A DNA stretch of 64,000 nucleotides, taken from Rhizopus sp. PT2906 (taxonomy: Eukaryota > Mucoromycota > Mucoromycetes > Mucorales > Rhizopodaceae). Each line of letters opens with the position of its first letter. Position 1 is the first letter of the stretch. The notes below the pieces were generated by a model. The model ran no database searches. It was not told the origin of the DNA and saw nothing but the letters and a program-made list of their open reading frames with translations. The DNA is taken from positions 54,346 through 118,345 of the forward strand of contig JAMYHX010000072.1 in NCBI GenBank assembly GCA_025529335.1, given 5' to 3'. The position numbers and the translations under genes are program-made. Of this stretch, positions 22,620 to 33,615 are shown piece by piece.

Positions 22620-23290
22620 AGTACTCAAGTCTCAAGACTCAAGACACAGGACCCAAGACTCAAGGCTCAAAAAATAACCACGGAAAACTCAGGAAAGGGA
22701 AGCTTCAACGTACGAAGAGTGCACCTAAGTACCTAGGACAAAGCTTTTTGAAAATACTACGGACAATGCGCGCAGTAGAAACATTGAAACCTTGAAAGAT
22801 GAGGGACATTGGAACATTGGACCATTGAAAGTATCGAGCTCAGTAGTAGGGAGGGTTTACGGGCCATTCATCAGCTGTAGAAGCAGAGCCATAACAATAG
22901 GGGCATCTCGGGGTAATCCAGCGTAGAGAAGCAGCGACCTGTCTGGTTAGTTTTTTTGTTTTTTTGTTTTTTATATACTTTTTTTTCTTGTAGCAGAGCT
23001 TGATAGAGTTTGGCAGATAGTGACAAAATAGATTGAATATGATGTTACTCCAGAGCAGTATTCATTAGCAGCAGACATTAATAGACATGAGCAAAATTCT
23101 TCAGGGACTTTCCGACGTTGATAAGCATGGGACAGGCATTTACTAGCATTTTCAAGTACTGACGATCATTTGTAGGCATTGATAAGCATTTGAGTATTTG
23201 TTTGATTGTTTGATTGTTTGAGTGACTGAGTGTATTGATAAGCAGTAGTAAGCATTTTTTGAGCATGGGTTGACATGTTGAGTATTGACG
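22620..23290. repeat. degenerate short-motif repeat clusters
   Basis: Around 22624-22670 the unit CTCAAGACT/CAAGACTCAAG recurs several times. Around 22775-22830 AC(C)ATTG(G/A)AA recurs. From 23040 to 23290 copies of (GATA)AGCATT/TAGCAT/AGGCATT recur about every 15-30 bp, with a short TTGATTGT triplication near 23200. The units are irregular, not a clean satellite. Confidence 0.5.
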
Positions 23291-24662
23291 AATATCAAAG
23301 GTTTCTTTAAGGCTTCATCCCGTGAGTGGCCATATGATAGAGTAAGATACATCAGGAACCATGAAATAGAGCCAGTAAAAGCGTATTTTCTAAAGGACGA
23401 CATTAATCATATGTACTTTGAGATCATCCAAACGCTGTTATACCTTTTTCAACATAAGGAATAATAAAATAATAAAAGCATAGGAGAATTTTTAAAAAGA
23501 GATAAATAATGAAGAAGAAAAAAAGGGAAAAGAATGATGGCCTCTTTTATAGTTTTTTTGTTTACGTGAATCATTTTATTTAGGCTGAAAATAAATAACT
23601 CATTTCTCCTTTCTACTAATGCACAAATAAATAACTTATTTCCTATCTTTTCCATATTAGAACATATCCGAACACCCTTTTCTTTAGTTTAGAATGTGGA
23701 ATATTCTCTTGTATCTTTTTTTTTTAGCTTGTTTACTTTGCATAGTTTTCACGCCTTCTTTATTTTATAAGGCCGCTTGCTTACATAAAGTTAACTCACA
23801 CACATACACACATACACACACATATGAATTTTTATTATGATTGCTTCACTTTTATTATTTCCAATATATGTGTTTTCTAGTTTTCTATTTGATTTCTTTG
23901 AAAAACGAGTAAAAAAAGTAAGGTGAACATGAAATGCACAAGGACAAAGGTTGAACGGGGGAACTGAATATTTAAAAGAAGCAACTGATGATAAACAAAG
24001 AGCTATGCTGCCGTTTTTGTGAAACGCACGCAGTAGTTGTTAATTGCCAATTGAAATGATCTAGGTATCATCCTTTGTTTATTTATCATTATACCTTTTT
24101 TTAGCATCTGCTAGCAAATGACACATTTAAGAAATAGAGAAATAAGCTATTCTGTAACAGTAATGTATATATCAACGCTCATTATTTAAAGAAATAAAGA
24201 GATTTCATAAAAAGTGCAAAAGGATTGTCGTTATCATTTTTGGTAGAGGACAAAGAAGAGCTAGATCAAATCATGTGTCAAAATCCGTTTATCAAGCATG
24301 AAGCGTAGATGATTGTGTTTCTGGCTTAGGAAAACACGAGTTTGTAATGTTTATCCTTTTATTTTTAGTGCACATGAAAAGGTAAAATGTTTATCCTCTA
24401 CTTCTTGCTGTTATATCCTTATTCTTTTCCATTATGCTTTTAAAATGTAAATCAACATTAGTGATGATTATGACTGTGATGAATTTAATGACTATACATT
24501 CATTTTTATAGTAAAGCAATGGACCTTCTAAGTCTGCATAAACTATTTGAAGTGGCGCTCGAAACAGGATAGGTTGCTAAGGTACGCAACATACTTTATA
24601 TAATCCCTTATTTTCATGGATACTTGCGTATTATGGATGAGAGACACTATTAAATATGTCAT

Positions 24663-25310
24663 TTATTGACGATAAGAAAGGAATTTTATAACAATGAAAA
24701 AAGAATATGATTGTACGAATGTCAAAGGTAAAACCTTATATGGAAATAAAATAGTAGCAACAAACAAAGCAAACATATAAAGAATAATAAGAAAAGGACT
24801 CAATAAGCTTTGGAAGGTACTGTGATTTCTAGCATTATTCAAAACTTCACGGTAATCGAAGTGCTCCTGCGGTATGTCTACGTCGTCAACCATATATCCA
24901 GTTATTCTCGCAGGATTGGTCAGTTTGTTTACCTATAGTAGTTTGATCATTCACTGTGAGTCGGATAAAATGGAAGAAAGCACAAGATTGAAATATGTGC
25001 TTTGGAAGCTTTATCGACCTACATTAGCGAACGTGAAGAGACATTAAAGGTTCGTAAATGGAAGAATCAGAGCAAATATACTAACAGCATGTTATTATCC
25101 TGCAAGACTGAAAAAGGAAGCTGATGTTTATCTGTTGACATTGATCATTTCTTTAGTGATCAAGATGAATTTATTCAAGGTAAAGTTCAGGGCTGGGTTA
25201 ATCATCTTGGCTAATTTTTAGTTATGAATAAAATTATCCAACACGTCTTCGGAAAATGCTAAACGCAAAAAAGCGCTATACCTATGCTTTGGGTAATTAA
25301 TATATGGTTA
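24663..25310. pseudogene. decayed coding fragments on both strands
   Basis: On the minus strand a frame reads VNKLTNPARITGYMVDDVDI, then PQEHFDYREVLNNARNHSTF and runs into a hydrophobic segment (24663-24945). On the plus strand, pieces near 24995-25300 read LEALSTYISEREETLKVRKW, KYTNSMLLSCKTEKGS(stop), VDIDHFFSDQDEFIQGKVQG and NYPTRLRKMLNAKKRYTYAL. These look like once-functional proteins broken by stops and frame changes. I cannot name the families. Confidence 0.3.
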
Positions 25311-26136
25311 AGCACGAAAAATCCTTGAACATGGCTGTTAAGGTGCATTTTTTTGCATCAGAGCTCACCTATTTACTACATCTGTGCTAAAATTATTGAA
25401 TAAATTGATGATATCAACACCATTTTTAAGAATCCAGTGGTATTGCTCTGATTTCTCCTCCTACTGTTGTTTTTGCCATGTATTACTACAAGCTCATGCA
25501 TACGTACTTCATTTTCTGCTATTTTCTGTCCGTATTCAATATAGCCTTTTCATGCTTTCCATCGTACAGTATTACAGTTTTTTTGGGATCCAATATTCTT
25601 TATACGCTAAGAATTTTTGTATTTCGACAAGTCCAGCAGAAGACGTGGTGTCTGTTGTATTCAGTTTTATATTTTAAATAACCAGTCAAGTCGATAACTT
25701 GTAGGGAAGAAAGAAAAACCGAATGTTATTAAAGTAAGACGCGTATGAGTTTATAGAAGAGATTTAATGTTGTCAGTGTGATTATTTATCATCTGACGCG
25801 GTAAAAGAGAGTAGAATGTATGCTCTACTATAAGATTATAAAGTATGTAATGATTCATTTCAAACAAGTCATATTCTTCTTCGTTTATTAAATCTTTATT
25901 GAGTATGTTACTTTATCTTCTCAATGTACTGCGTTTATCTTTGAATTGAAACTGGTTGAAAAATAGCTTTTTACGCCGTTGTGAATCTTTTGAAATTACA
26001 CCTGAACATTTAGTCTTGGGCATGTTCGTTATATAATTATATCGATCATAATTTGTAATGTTGTTTTGCCTGTAGGTTTCATAGCCAAAGCTCCATTTGG
26101 GTTATCAAGAACCTCTTTCCAAGGCTATCATGTATA

Positions 26137-27759
26137 AATGACGTATAATTTAAAAAAGTATACTTTCATTTGTCCAATCATATTTTACGTTAGATTAAGT
26201 TTTATTTGTTGGAGTTCCAGATTTTGTGAGCATTCTATCCAAATTTCTGGAAAAACGATCATCAATCTTTCCTTCCTTTTAGTGTCATTGCTTATGTAAC
26301 GATCTGACAAGGGAATAAAGAGAAAGGCAGTAATAAAGAACAATGAGGGGAGGGTGAGAAGCATAAAGAAGTAACAGATCATTATGATTTAGGATCAGTT
26401 TGCTATTACAAATACTTCTTTAAAGAACTGTCACAAAAACCGATAAGAGCAAAGCTGCCCTTGATTATTAATTTCTTCAAAAAAATTGTCACAGCAAACA
26501 AAGTATAAAAAGGAAGGGACGTTCTTTCTCTCTGAATTATTTAATTTATTGTATACGCTATATACATATATATTTATATATAAAACATGCCTTCTATTGT
26601 CGTCGAACCTTACGCTACTAACCCTCACAATGGTAAAGCCAAGGATGGGCAAAGACCCAAGCTGTTTAGTCCCATCAAAGACAAATCTGTCACCTATCAT
26701 AACCGTATCGTCGTTCCTCCCATGTGTATGTACAGTGCCAAAGATGGTTTCTTTAACGATTTCCACGTGGCTCACTATGGCTCCTATGCTATCAGAGGTC
26801 CAGGTATGATCATTATTGAAGCTACTGCTGTTGAACCTCGTGGTCGTATCTCTCCTCATGACGCCGGTTTATGGTCCGACGACCATATCGCTCCTCTTAA
26901 GCGCATTGTTGATGTTATCAAGTCTCAAGGATCCGTTCCTTCTATCCAAATCGCACATGCAGGTCGCAAGGCCAACATGTCTTCTCTATGGCATGGTTAC
27001 AAGCTGGTACCTGAATCAGAAGGCGGATGGCCAAACGATGTCGTCGGTCCCTCTGATGTCCCCTTCGATGAGCATCACGGTAAGCCTCATGCCTTGACCA
27101 TCCCCGAGATGCAAGAGATCAAACAGAAATGGGTCGATGCCGCTATTCGTGCTGACAAGGCTGGTATTGAGGTACTTGAAATTCACGACGCTCATGGCTA
27201 CTTGTTGCACAACTTCTTGTCTGGTTACTCAAACAAACGTACTGATATCTACGGTGGCTCCTTGGAAAACCGTATGCGCTACCCTCTTGAAGTCATCGAA
27301 GCTGTTCGTAAGGTCTGGCCAGAACATAAGCCCCTCTGGGTTCGTATCTCTGCTACTGACTTTAAGTCATTGGACCCTGAAGCCCATGATGAAGATGGTT
27401 GGGACCTCCATCAATCCATTGAATACGTCAAAGCATTGAAGGATATCGGTGTTGATGTTATTGATGTCTCCGCTGGTGGAAACCGTCCTGATGCTGAATA
27501 CCCCCGTAACGCTCTTTATCAAGTCCCCTTTGCTGAAGCCATTAAGCGTGCTACTGGTATCGCTGTTGGTGCTGTCGGTAAAATCACTGAACCCAAGGAC
27601 GCTGAAGCTATTTTACAAGAAGACAAGGCTGATTATATCTTGGTCGGTCGTGAGCACCTTCGTGATACAGCTTGGGTAAACCGAGCTGCTCGTGAACTTG
27701 GTGTGAAGACTACTTGGATCAACCAATACGAACGCGCTCAACGTGAATTATAAACTAGA
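26137..27759. repeat. right arm of 1623-bp inverted duplication
   Basis: Reverse-complement copy of 19592-21214, of exactly the same length. It begins in the promoter-distal region (AATGACGTATAATTT) and ends at CTAGA just after the ene-reductase stop codon. Weak similarity to the left side resumes inside the spacer, beyond the arm (see findings). Confidence 0.95.
26587..27753 (+). CDS. old yellow enzyme / NADPH dehydrogenase (YqjM-like), copy 2
   Basis: A single exon of 388 residues, identical in predicted protein to copy 1 at 19598-20764. It has the same FMN-binding TIM barrel with PPMCMYSA, IQIAHAGRKA, HDAHGYLLHNF, IYGGSLENR and the AVGAVGKI phosphate loop. It carries its own copy of the shared upstream region, including the TATA-like AT stretch about 10 bases before the ATG, so both copies are probably expressed in the same way. 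Codons show no drift between copies: reading frames on both strands across the gene also agree, so identity is at DNA level. Divergent in outer context from copy 1: the neighbour here is the CENP-T-like gene, on the same strand. Confidence 0.93.
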   Translation: MPSIVVEPYATNPHNGKAKDGQRPKLFSPIKDKSVTYHNRIVVPPMCMYSAKDGFFNDFHVAHYGSYAIRGPGMIIIEATAVEPRGRISPHDAGLWSDDHIAPLKRIVDVIKSQGSVPSIQIAHAGRKANMSSLWHGYKLVPESEGGWPNDVVGPSDVPFDEHHGKPHALTIPEMQEIKQKWVDAAIRADKAGIEVLEIHDAHGYLLHNFLSGYSNKRTDIYGGSLENRMRYPLEVIEAVRKVWPEHKPLWVRISATDFKSLDPEAHDEDGWDLHQSIEYVKALKDIGVDVIDVSAGGNRPDAEYPRNALYQVPFAEAIKRATGIAVGAVGKITEPKDAEAILQEDKADYILVGREHLRDTAWVNRAARELGVKTTWINQYERAQREL

Positions 27760-27907
27760 TTTTCTTTATATAGACTTTTCCTTTTGTTCAACAAAGATTG
27801 AATAGAATAAAAAATACCTCATGTGTTTATAAATGAAAATACGACCAGTTGCTGAATATTGACTTTTTTTTTGCATAATTTCATATATTTTACTATTTTG
27901 TTAACAA

Positions 27908-29410
27908 ATGAACAATGTAATGCTGACCAATGAACATTTATTTATAAAGACTCATGTATATTCAATAGAGAACATATGAGAATCATAGACAATGGCTTGC
28001 TGATAGAAGTCCAAGTGAAATTCTGCGAATGCTAAGCAGAGGTAAAAAAAAAAACGTAAAAGCTCATCAACAACAACAGAATCTGATCTTTTTATGTAGT
28101 GCCACGAGATCAATACATTCCTATTCCAGAAGAAGACATTGATGACAACGAGGACAATAACTTGATCGAACACACTTTTCCTCCTCTGAGCACAAAAAGG
28201 AATCAAGGGTTGAATGAAAGAAAAGATGACTTTGTTCAGCGATACAGAAAGAGGATTGCGGAATTAAATCAAAATGCACCGTCTTTACAGCAACAAGAGA
28301 TTGGAAAACCACTTGGAATTGACTTTAGAAAAAAGAGAAACAGACACTTAGATGATTCAGCTAGTGTGTTGAGTGAGATGACCATTCGCACAAACACAAA
28401 CTACTCAGCATTCGATCGATTATGGCAAGATGACACTATGAGTGTAGCAACACAAGCCTTACTACCAAGGGAAGAGGAAATCATGAGTCCCTTTTTTGAC
28501 AAAATAAGCCATAAGAGTAGTCCTGAAAGATTCATAGAAGAGTTTCCTGCACTATCTCCGAAGTTAAGCCAGGAAGAGATCAAACCAGAACCATATGATC
28601 AGGTCGAGCAAGAGATTCAGAAAGAGCCAATGAGGGAAGAAGAGATGAACAAAGTGGCAGAGACTATAGAAACAAATGCATTTCAAGATGATTTCATGGA
28701 TGATGTGGATTTTGGTTATGCAGGAATACAAGATGAAATTTTTGAGACAGAAGATATTAAGGCTATGGAAGCAGAACCATTAGATGAATTAAGTGTATCA
28801 ACTGTACGCAGGCGTACTACTACAAGAATCAATCCTGAGCATTCTTTTGCGCGAAGAAAGATATTTGATACTGCAAGGTTTGTATGATATCACATGTATA
28901 ATTCGTTTTATACTTATTTTCTCTACAGTATTAATATTCCAGCAAAAGACGACGCTATCAGAAGACAGCATGTCAAGAAGATATTTACAAACAAGATTGC
29001 AAACAATAAGAGAGTGCCATGCAACGTAAGCACATTTGCAATGATGTAAGCAAAGAGTACACGCGCACGCCTAAAAAAAAAGCACAGTTCTAATGTTTTC
29101 TATAGTACTGATCTGTTTTGTGATCAATTGGTTGACGATTTGCAAGCGTATAAACAGAATTCTCCAGAGGACTCAGATGAAATAACTGCTGAAGATATGA
29201 TTTTGTTAATGAGAAGGTATACTTAAGATGTACATTCAGTTCAAAATAACTAAAAAGATATATCATAGACAACGCATGTTAAGCGATAAAGCGTCACTAG
29301 AGTCATTGATTTACAAGCATTTACCTAGGGAATACTGGGATGATCTTATTGTTTCTGCCTTGGCCGATAACGTGCTTTCCACTGAACGATTTGGTCTAAG
29401 CACTGAATAG
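27908..29410 (+). CDS. CENP-T-like kinetochore protein with C-terminal histone fold
   Basis: Six exons are proposed (27908-27916, 27969-28041, 28100-28881, 28943-29025, 29106-29216, 29269-29410), 399 residues. The C-terminal about 110 residues match the CENP-T histone fold and its extension: SEDSMSRRYLQTRLQTIREC, then DLFCDQLVDDLQAYKQ, EDMILLMRRQRMLSDKASLE and LIYKHLPREYWDDLI. The order DLxxY...D-x-x-LLMRRQ...LIxxHLPxEY is diagnostic for CENP-T. The middle is acidic and disordered; the N-terminus carries PSEILRMLSR, which could be the Ndc80-binding helix. CENP-T bridges centromeric DNA (with CENP-W/S/X) to the outer kinetochore. The 9-nt first exon is the least certain part; the donor at 28882 and acceptor at 28942 were chosen because they keep the histone fold in frame. 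Confidence 0.72.
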
Positions 29411-29831
29411 GGTTGATCCGTATTACTGCTCCTTTTTTTTGCCTAGCATGGTCTAGGAAAGCAATGACTATATAAGCAGATATTGTAAACTCTCTTTCAT
29501 GGGCCTTGGGTGTCAATAAACTTATCGAATATAAACATTTGTACATGGAAGAAGCCTTTGTATAGTACAAACACTAGTGTAAATAAACTTGTCATCTATT
29601 TAACGTCTTTTTATAAAGCAACCAGTTCTCACTGTCTATATTAAATCAGCTCTCTAGTAAAATAGCACTTTGTATTTTGAGATCGTACGAAAATGTAAAT
29701 TAACATTCCGCAAATTTTATATCAAATGTTTGGAAAGTCATTGCTCATCCCCTTCAGTGTTTGGGGACTCCATGTTTATAAAGAATAAGTTTTGACATGT
29801 TTATTGACAGAATATAAAACAAAAAGAAAAA

Positions 29832-30902
29832 TCAATATTTCGTCGACCCTCCTTTTGCGGCAATTACTGCCTCGCATTGAGCCTTCATACTTTCGATCAA
29901 ATATGCTGCCAATCCAGGGCTTATTTTCTTCTACTCTTTTCTCAGTACAATGCTCCGCTCTTCAATATTTCTTATCTCACTTCTTCTTTCCTTGATAAGT
30001 TTACCCAAAAGCGTCCCAAACATCCTCTATCGGGTTCAAATCAGGACTTTGTGCAGGCCAGTACTCAAAGCCCCTGATCTGGTGGGTTTCCTTCCACCAT
30101 CGCGCATAGCCACCAGTATGGCAGTTAGCTCCATCCTCTTGGAATATAAAGTCTCTTTCCTCTTGCTGGCAGAGTTGCGCTAATCAGGGATGAAAGTTTT
30201 GAGTTAAAATATTTATATATTTGCCTTGATCAACTGTACTGTCAACCAAGATCAAAGGACCAAAGCCATTAGCATGAAAGCAGCTCCATATCATCGCTCC
30301 ATCGCCTCCATACTTCTTCATTGGTACAATATGCTTAGTGTCATATCGTTCACCAACTTTTCTGATGACTCTGGTACCCACCATTGTTACCGGTAACGAT
30401 GAGCCGAGATTCATCGCTCTAAATGACGCTAGACCACTGTTCGACCGTCCAATTGGTATGTTCCTGGGCCCGGCGAAGCCTTTTCTTCATGTGCTCTTCT
30501 GTCAATGCTGGTTTATAAGCAGAAAAGTAAGAACCATACTCCATCCTCTTCAAACTGCTGATAACAGTCTGACTACAGACCTCTATATCTACGTTATGCA
30601 GTTCTAATCTCAGACGGTCGCATGTTACGAATGGATCATCCCTTATGGTCTTCGTAAGCAGTCTCTGGGATCTCTCATTGATTTTATGGGTTCTGCATTT
30701 TGGCTTGGTTGGGCAGAGACGATCCAGTCTTCTTTATTCTAGCCACAGTGCTTTAAACTGTCAACTTTGGCATTTCGATTATGTTTTCAATGTCGTCATA
30801 GGAATATCCTGCTTTTCTAAGGTAATAAATACCCCAGTTCTTTCTTTCTTCGCGAGGTTGATAAGAGCCACGTTCTTTAGTTGATACATTTTCAGCAGAC
30901 AT
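29832..30902 (-). pseudogene. dead Tc1/mariner-type transposase
   Basis: The minus strand starts with an ATG at 30902 (MSAENVSTKERGSYQPREER, then an HTH-like NWGIYYLRKAGYSYDDIE) and ends KGGSTKY at 29832. Between are recognisable pieces: DDPFVTCDRLRLELHNVDIE, RAQEHTNWTVEQWSSVIWSD with the first catalytic Asp, KYGGDGAMIWSCF, and WPAQSPDLNPIEDVWDAF with the last catalytic acid. At least three in-frame stops and several frame changes are present. The downstream end carries CAGTGTTTGGGGACTCC near 29755, which may be one terminal repeat; the partner near 30950-31020 was not found. Confidence 0.85.
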
Positions 30903-31021
30903 GGATAGTTAATAAAATATTGAGAAATGAATAAACTCAGATATTCAAAAATATAAAGCGCTATTTTACAGCCACACATAATTCGGTTTCGTACTTGTTC
31001 ATTTATCTTTTTTTTTTTTGA

Positions 31022-31531
31022 CTAATGCTACGGGCGCTACCTCAGGGCCCTACCTGTAATGTCACTTTATAACTTCATACTTCCTTTCTACACTACCTAA
31101 GGCTGTTCACAGTTTGCTTGGTAGCATATTCTGCATACACAAGCAGGAGCCTACGGTATGTATTAACAAGTAATGACAGATATATGTGATAGTATTGGTG
31201 CTTTAGAAGTAATGTCTTAATTATCGCAGTTTCTTTAATTGATAGAATACTCTAGCATTTTTTCTTTACTTTCATGTATAATTAAAACTGTTGAGTGTGT
31301 AGTAAATATGCTATAAAATCGAAACTACAATGAACATATGAAATATAGGTTACTTATAGCAATAACAATTATAAAATTGAAATGTCTTTAATGCTAAACG
31401 ACGTTGTACAGGTTTAGTCTTCTATTATTTATATTTCTGTGCCTAAGTCAGTTTTAGAGCGGCATCATACTTTGAAAATATCGTTGGATGTCATCACAGG
31501 TAGCGCCCCAAGGTAGCGCCCGTAGCATTAG
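31022..31531. mobile_element. 510-bp element with about 40-bp inverted ends
   Basis: The left end (31022-31061) reads CTAATGCTACGGGCGCTACC and continues for about 20 more bases; the right end (31492-31531) is its reverse complement with a few mismatches. The 430-bp interior is AT-rich and has no recognisable gene. It therefore looks like a non-autonomous (MITE-like) element. No clear target duplication was found; the left flank is a T-run. Confidence 0.75.
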
Positions 31532-31704
31532 CCGTTGGATGCAGGAATAATGGGGCGATTCTCTTCTGCTGTTGGCTGTTGGGTCTCTCTTCGTAATGAA
31601 GGTGCAAAAAAATTGAATGGCACTAAACATTGCATTGAATATATGATTTCATTTCTGTTGCTATTTATCAACTTACCTTTATAAATAGAAATTTTATTGT
31701 GCAA

Positions 31705-33464
31705 TCATCGAAGCAAGTATATATGTTTACAAGCAATTTTGTTACATTTAAAATTTTCACAAGAGCAAGTTTTCATCTTTTGGTCGATTACGTTAACTTC
31801 ATACGAAGAATGATTATCACTAAATGATCTTATCGTAAGTATGCTACTGTCATTATCTGGCTCCGTTATCATGGTCTCCAAGATGGCTGCATTAATGCTT
31901 TCAGTGGCCAACTCTCTTCTTCTTCTTCTCTCTTCTGGGCCCACCCTACCAACATTGAGGGTGATCCTGCAGATGCTGTCGATGTAATCAGGCTCGACAT
32001 CATCCACAAGTACACTAATGAGCCTGTCAACTCGTCTATTTCTTTTTCTTCCAAGATAAACCGTCTTCAATTGGTTATGCCAGCTTTCGATGAAGCTGTT
32101 TGTCTCTATGTTTGAAAAAATTTGCGGCTGGAAAGCGGCTGACCAGTGTACGAACTTCTCTCGGCTAAGGTAGTTTCTCTCCCTGTAGTTCAAGAAGGAG
32201 GCGTGCATGCTATACTTCATGTTGAATGCAAGCAGGCTCAAGAGAAAGGTCTCCCGGTTCTTCTCCCACATCAAGGTCTTTAAATCGACGATGATTACTC
32301 TATGAACTTAGTTGCTGAAAACCGAAGGCTCGAGCTTGATCAGTTCTCTGAACTTTCCCATCCATGCACGGCTGACATGGAACAAGCACCACTGAACAGG
32401 TGCTTCAGTATAAACAGCGGTAATTGCTGTATGTTCAGTAGTGCTTACATCGATCGTGATCTTTTTCAAGGTAGTTACCCAATGTCGTTCTTCACAAAGG
32501 AAAGACTGAAACTGCAGCCATAGAGTGATCTTCAGTAAACATATATGCTACTGGGCAGCCTGTACCAGTGGCTGGATGTCGGGCAACAATTGTGTGCATG
32601 ATGCCTCTTTGTATGTGTGATACACAATGAGTAGCATCAAGACATACCATGATGTTGTTCAACAAAAGTTGCTTTTGCCAAGGAGAAGAGAAACCGAAGG
32701 TAAAATCATTTTCAAAATTTAAATGCTTGAACATGGAGTAATTCTTTCCTTTTAATTCTTCAAGCCAAAGACCTACGGATTCTTTCTCGTCTGCTGCTTT
32801 TCTATGGAATGATTCTTGGGTCATCTTGTACAAGTTGCATACTTCATCCTGATGAACCATTTAGGCCTCTGTGAAGTACTTGACTGTTGGAGTCCTCTGG
32901 CAGCATTAAGAAGCTCCTAGTGAGCTTGCGAAAGTCTCTTTGAATAGCAATTCGACAGTCTCTCTTGCTACAACCTTCGCGAAGTCGCTGCATTATGATT
33001 TCCTTTTTCTCTTTGAGAGAGGAAGGTACTTCAAATCTTCAGCTTCTCTAACCTCATGACTATAAACGCCAATATGAACAATCTCGACAGAATTGGGGAT
33101 CACTTTTGAGGAAAGTGGCCTTCAATTTAGCTTTACAGTCCGTTTTCTTGCTTGCTTTTTGGAGTTCGCGAGGCTTACCACTAGAATCGCCCTTTACTTG
33201 AACGTCTTTGACGACCTTATCACAGCAAGTACCAAATCTATGGCACTTAAACTCTGTATACTAAACATAGGGTACTGTTCGTTTTCTAGGCTTGTTAGGC
33301 CCAGAGCTGCTTTCCTCGTCGATTCTCTCGATGGGCTTTTTAATATAGCGTGGGGTGACCCATTGAACACCATGCTTTACCAAGCTATCGTCGACATTTT
33401 TTTTCCACTCAAGGATGGATACAGTAATTTTTTCAGGGATCTCAGAGTAAGAGTTGATATACAT
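31705..33464 (-). pseudogene. Mutator-like (MULE) transposase, broken
   Basis: Minus-strand pieces in order are an N-terminal region (33464 downwards, basic KKPIER...RKRTVPYV and a Cys/His piece CHRFGTCCDKVV), then NIMVCLDATHCVSHIQRG with the first catalytic Asp, AYMFTEDHS, ITIDVSTTEHTAI, QWCLFHVSRAWMGKF, NSFIESWHNQLKTVYLGRKR, and a C-terminal SWIM zinc finger (CSCENFKCNKIACKH) before a stop at 31705-31707. This order is that of MULE transposases. Frame changes occur at about 32275-32490 and 32860-33260. Terminal repeats were not identified; the 510-bp element next to it has ends that might or might not belong to the same family. Confidence 0.82.
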
Positions 33465-33615
33465 TGATTTAGTAAGATAAATTTACGCGAGTTCCTTTTT
33501 TGTTGGGACATAAGGGCGTGCAAATAAAAAGAGTCACAAAAAATTTTTTCCTATTTCTTTGCCCACAAGAGCAGACCATATTTGTTCCTTCTCTCTCTCA
33601 CTCTCCATTTATAAA

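Larger units (their letters stand above)
21215..26136. other. spacer between the inverted arms: decayed, gene-poor DNA
   Basis: This 4.9-kb stretch holds no intact gene that I can recognise. It contains a 320-bp insert-like block beside the left arm, a decayed transposase N-terminus (about 21690-22200), two clusters of degenerate short repeats (22620-22830, 23040-23290), CA-rich simple sequence near 23800, and coding relics on both strands near 24660-25310. Base composition is AT-rich with many short open frames. Confidence 0.6.

Noticed and set aside
25384..25681. Two overlapping open frames rich in Phe, Tyr and Cys
   Set aside because: AT-rich DNA with no start context, no splice partner and two frames open at once; more likely chance than a membrane protein.
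30020..30035. GGTTCAAATC resembling a tRNA T-loop
   Set aside because: It lies in the conserved SPDLNPIE region of the dead Tc1 transposase, and no cloverleaf can be drawn around it.
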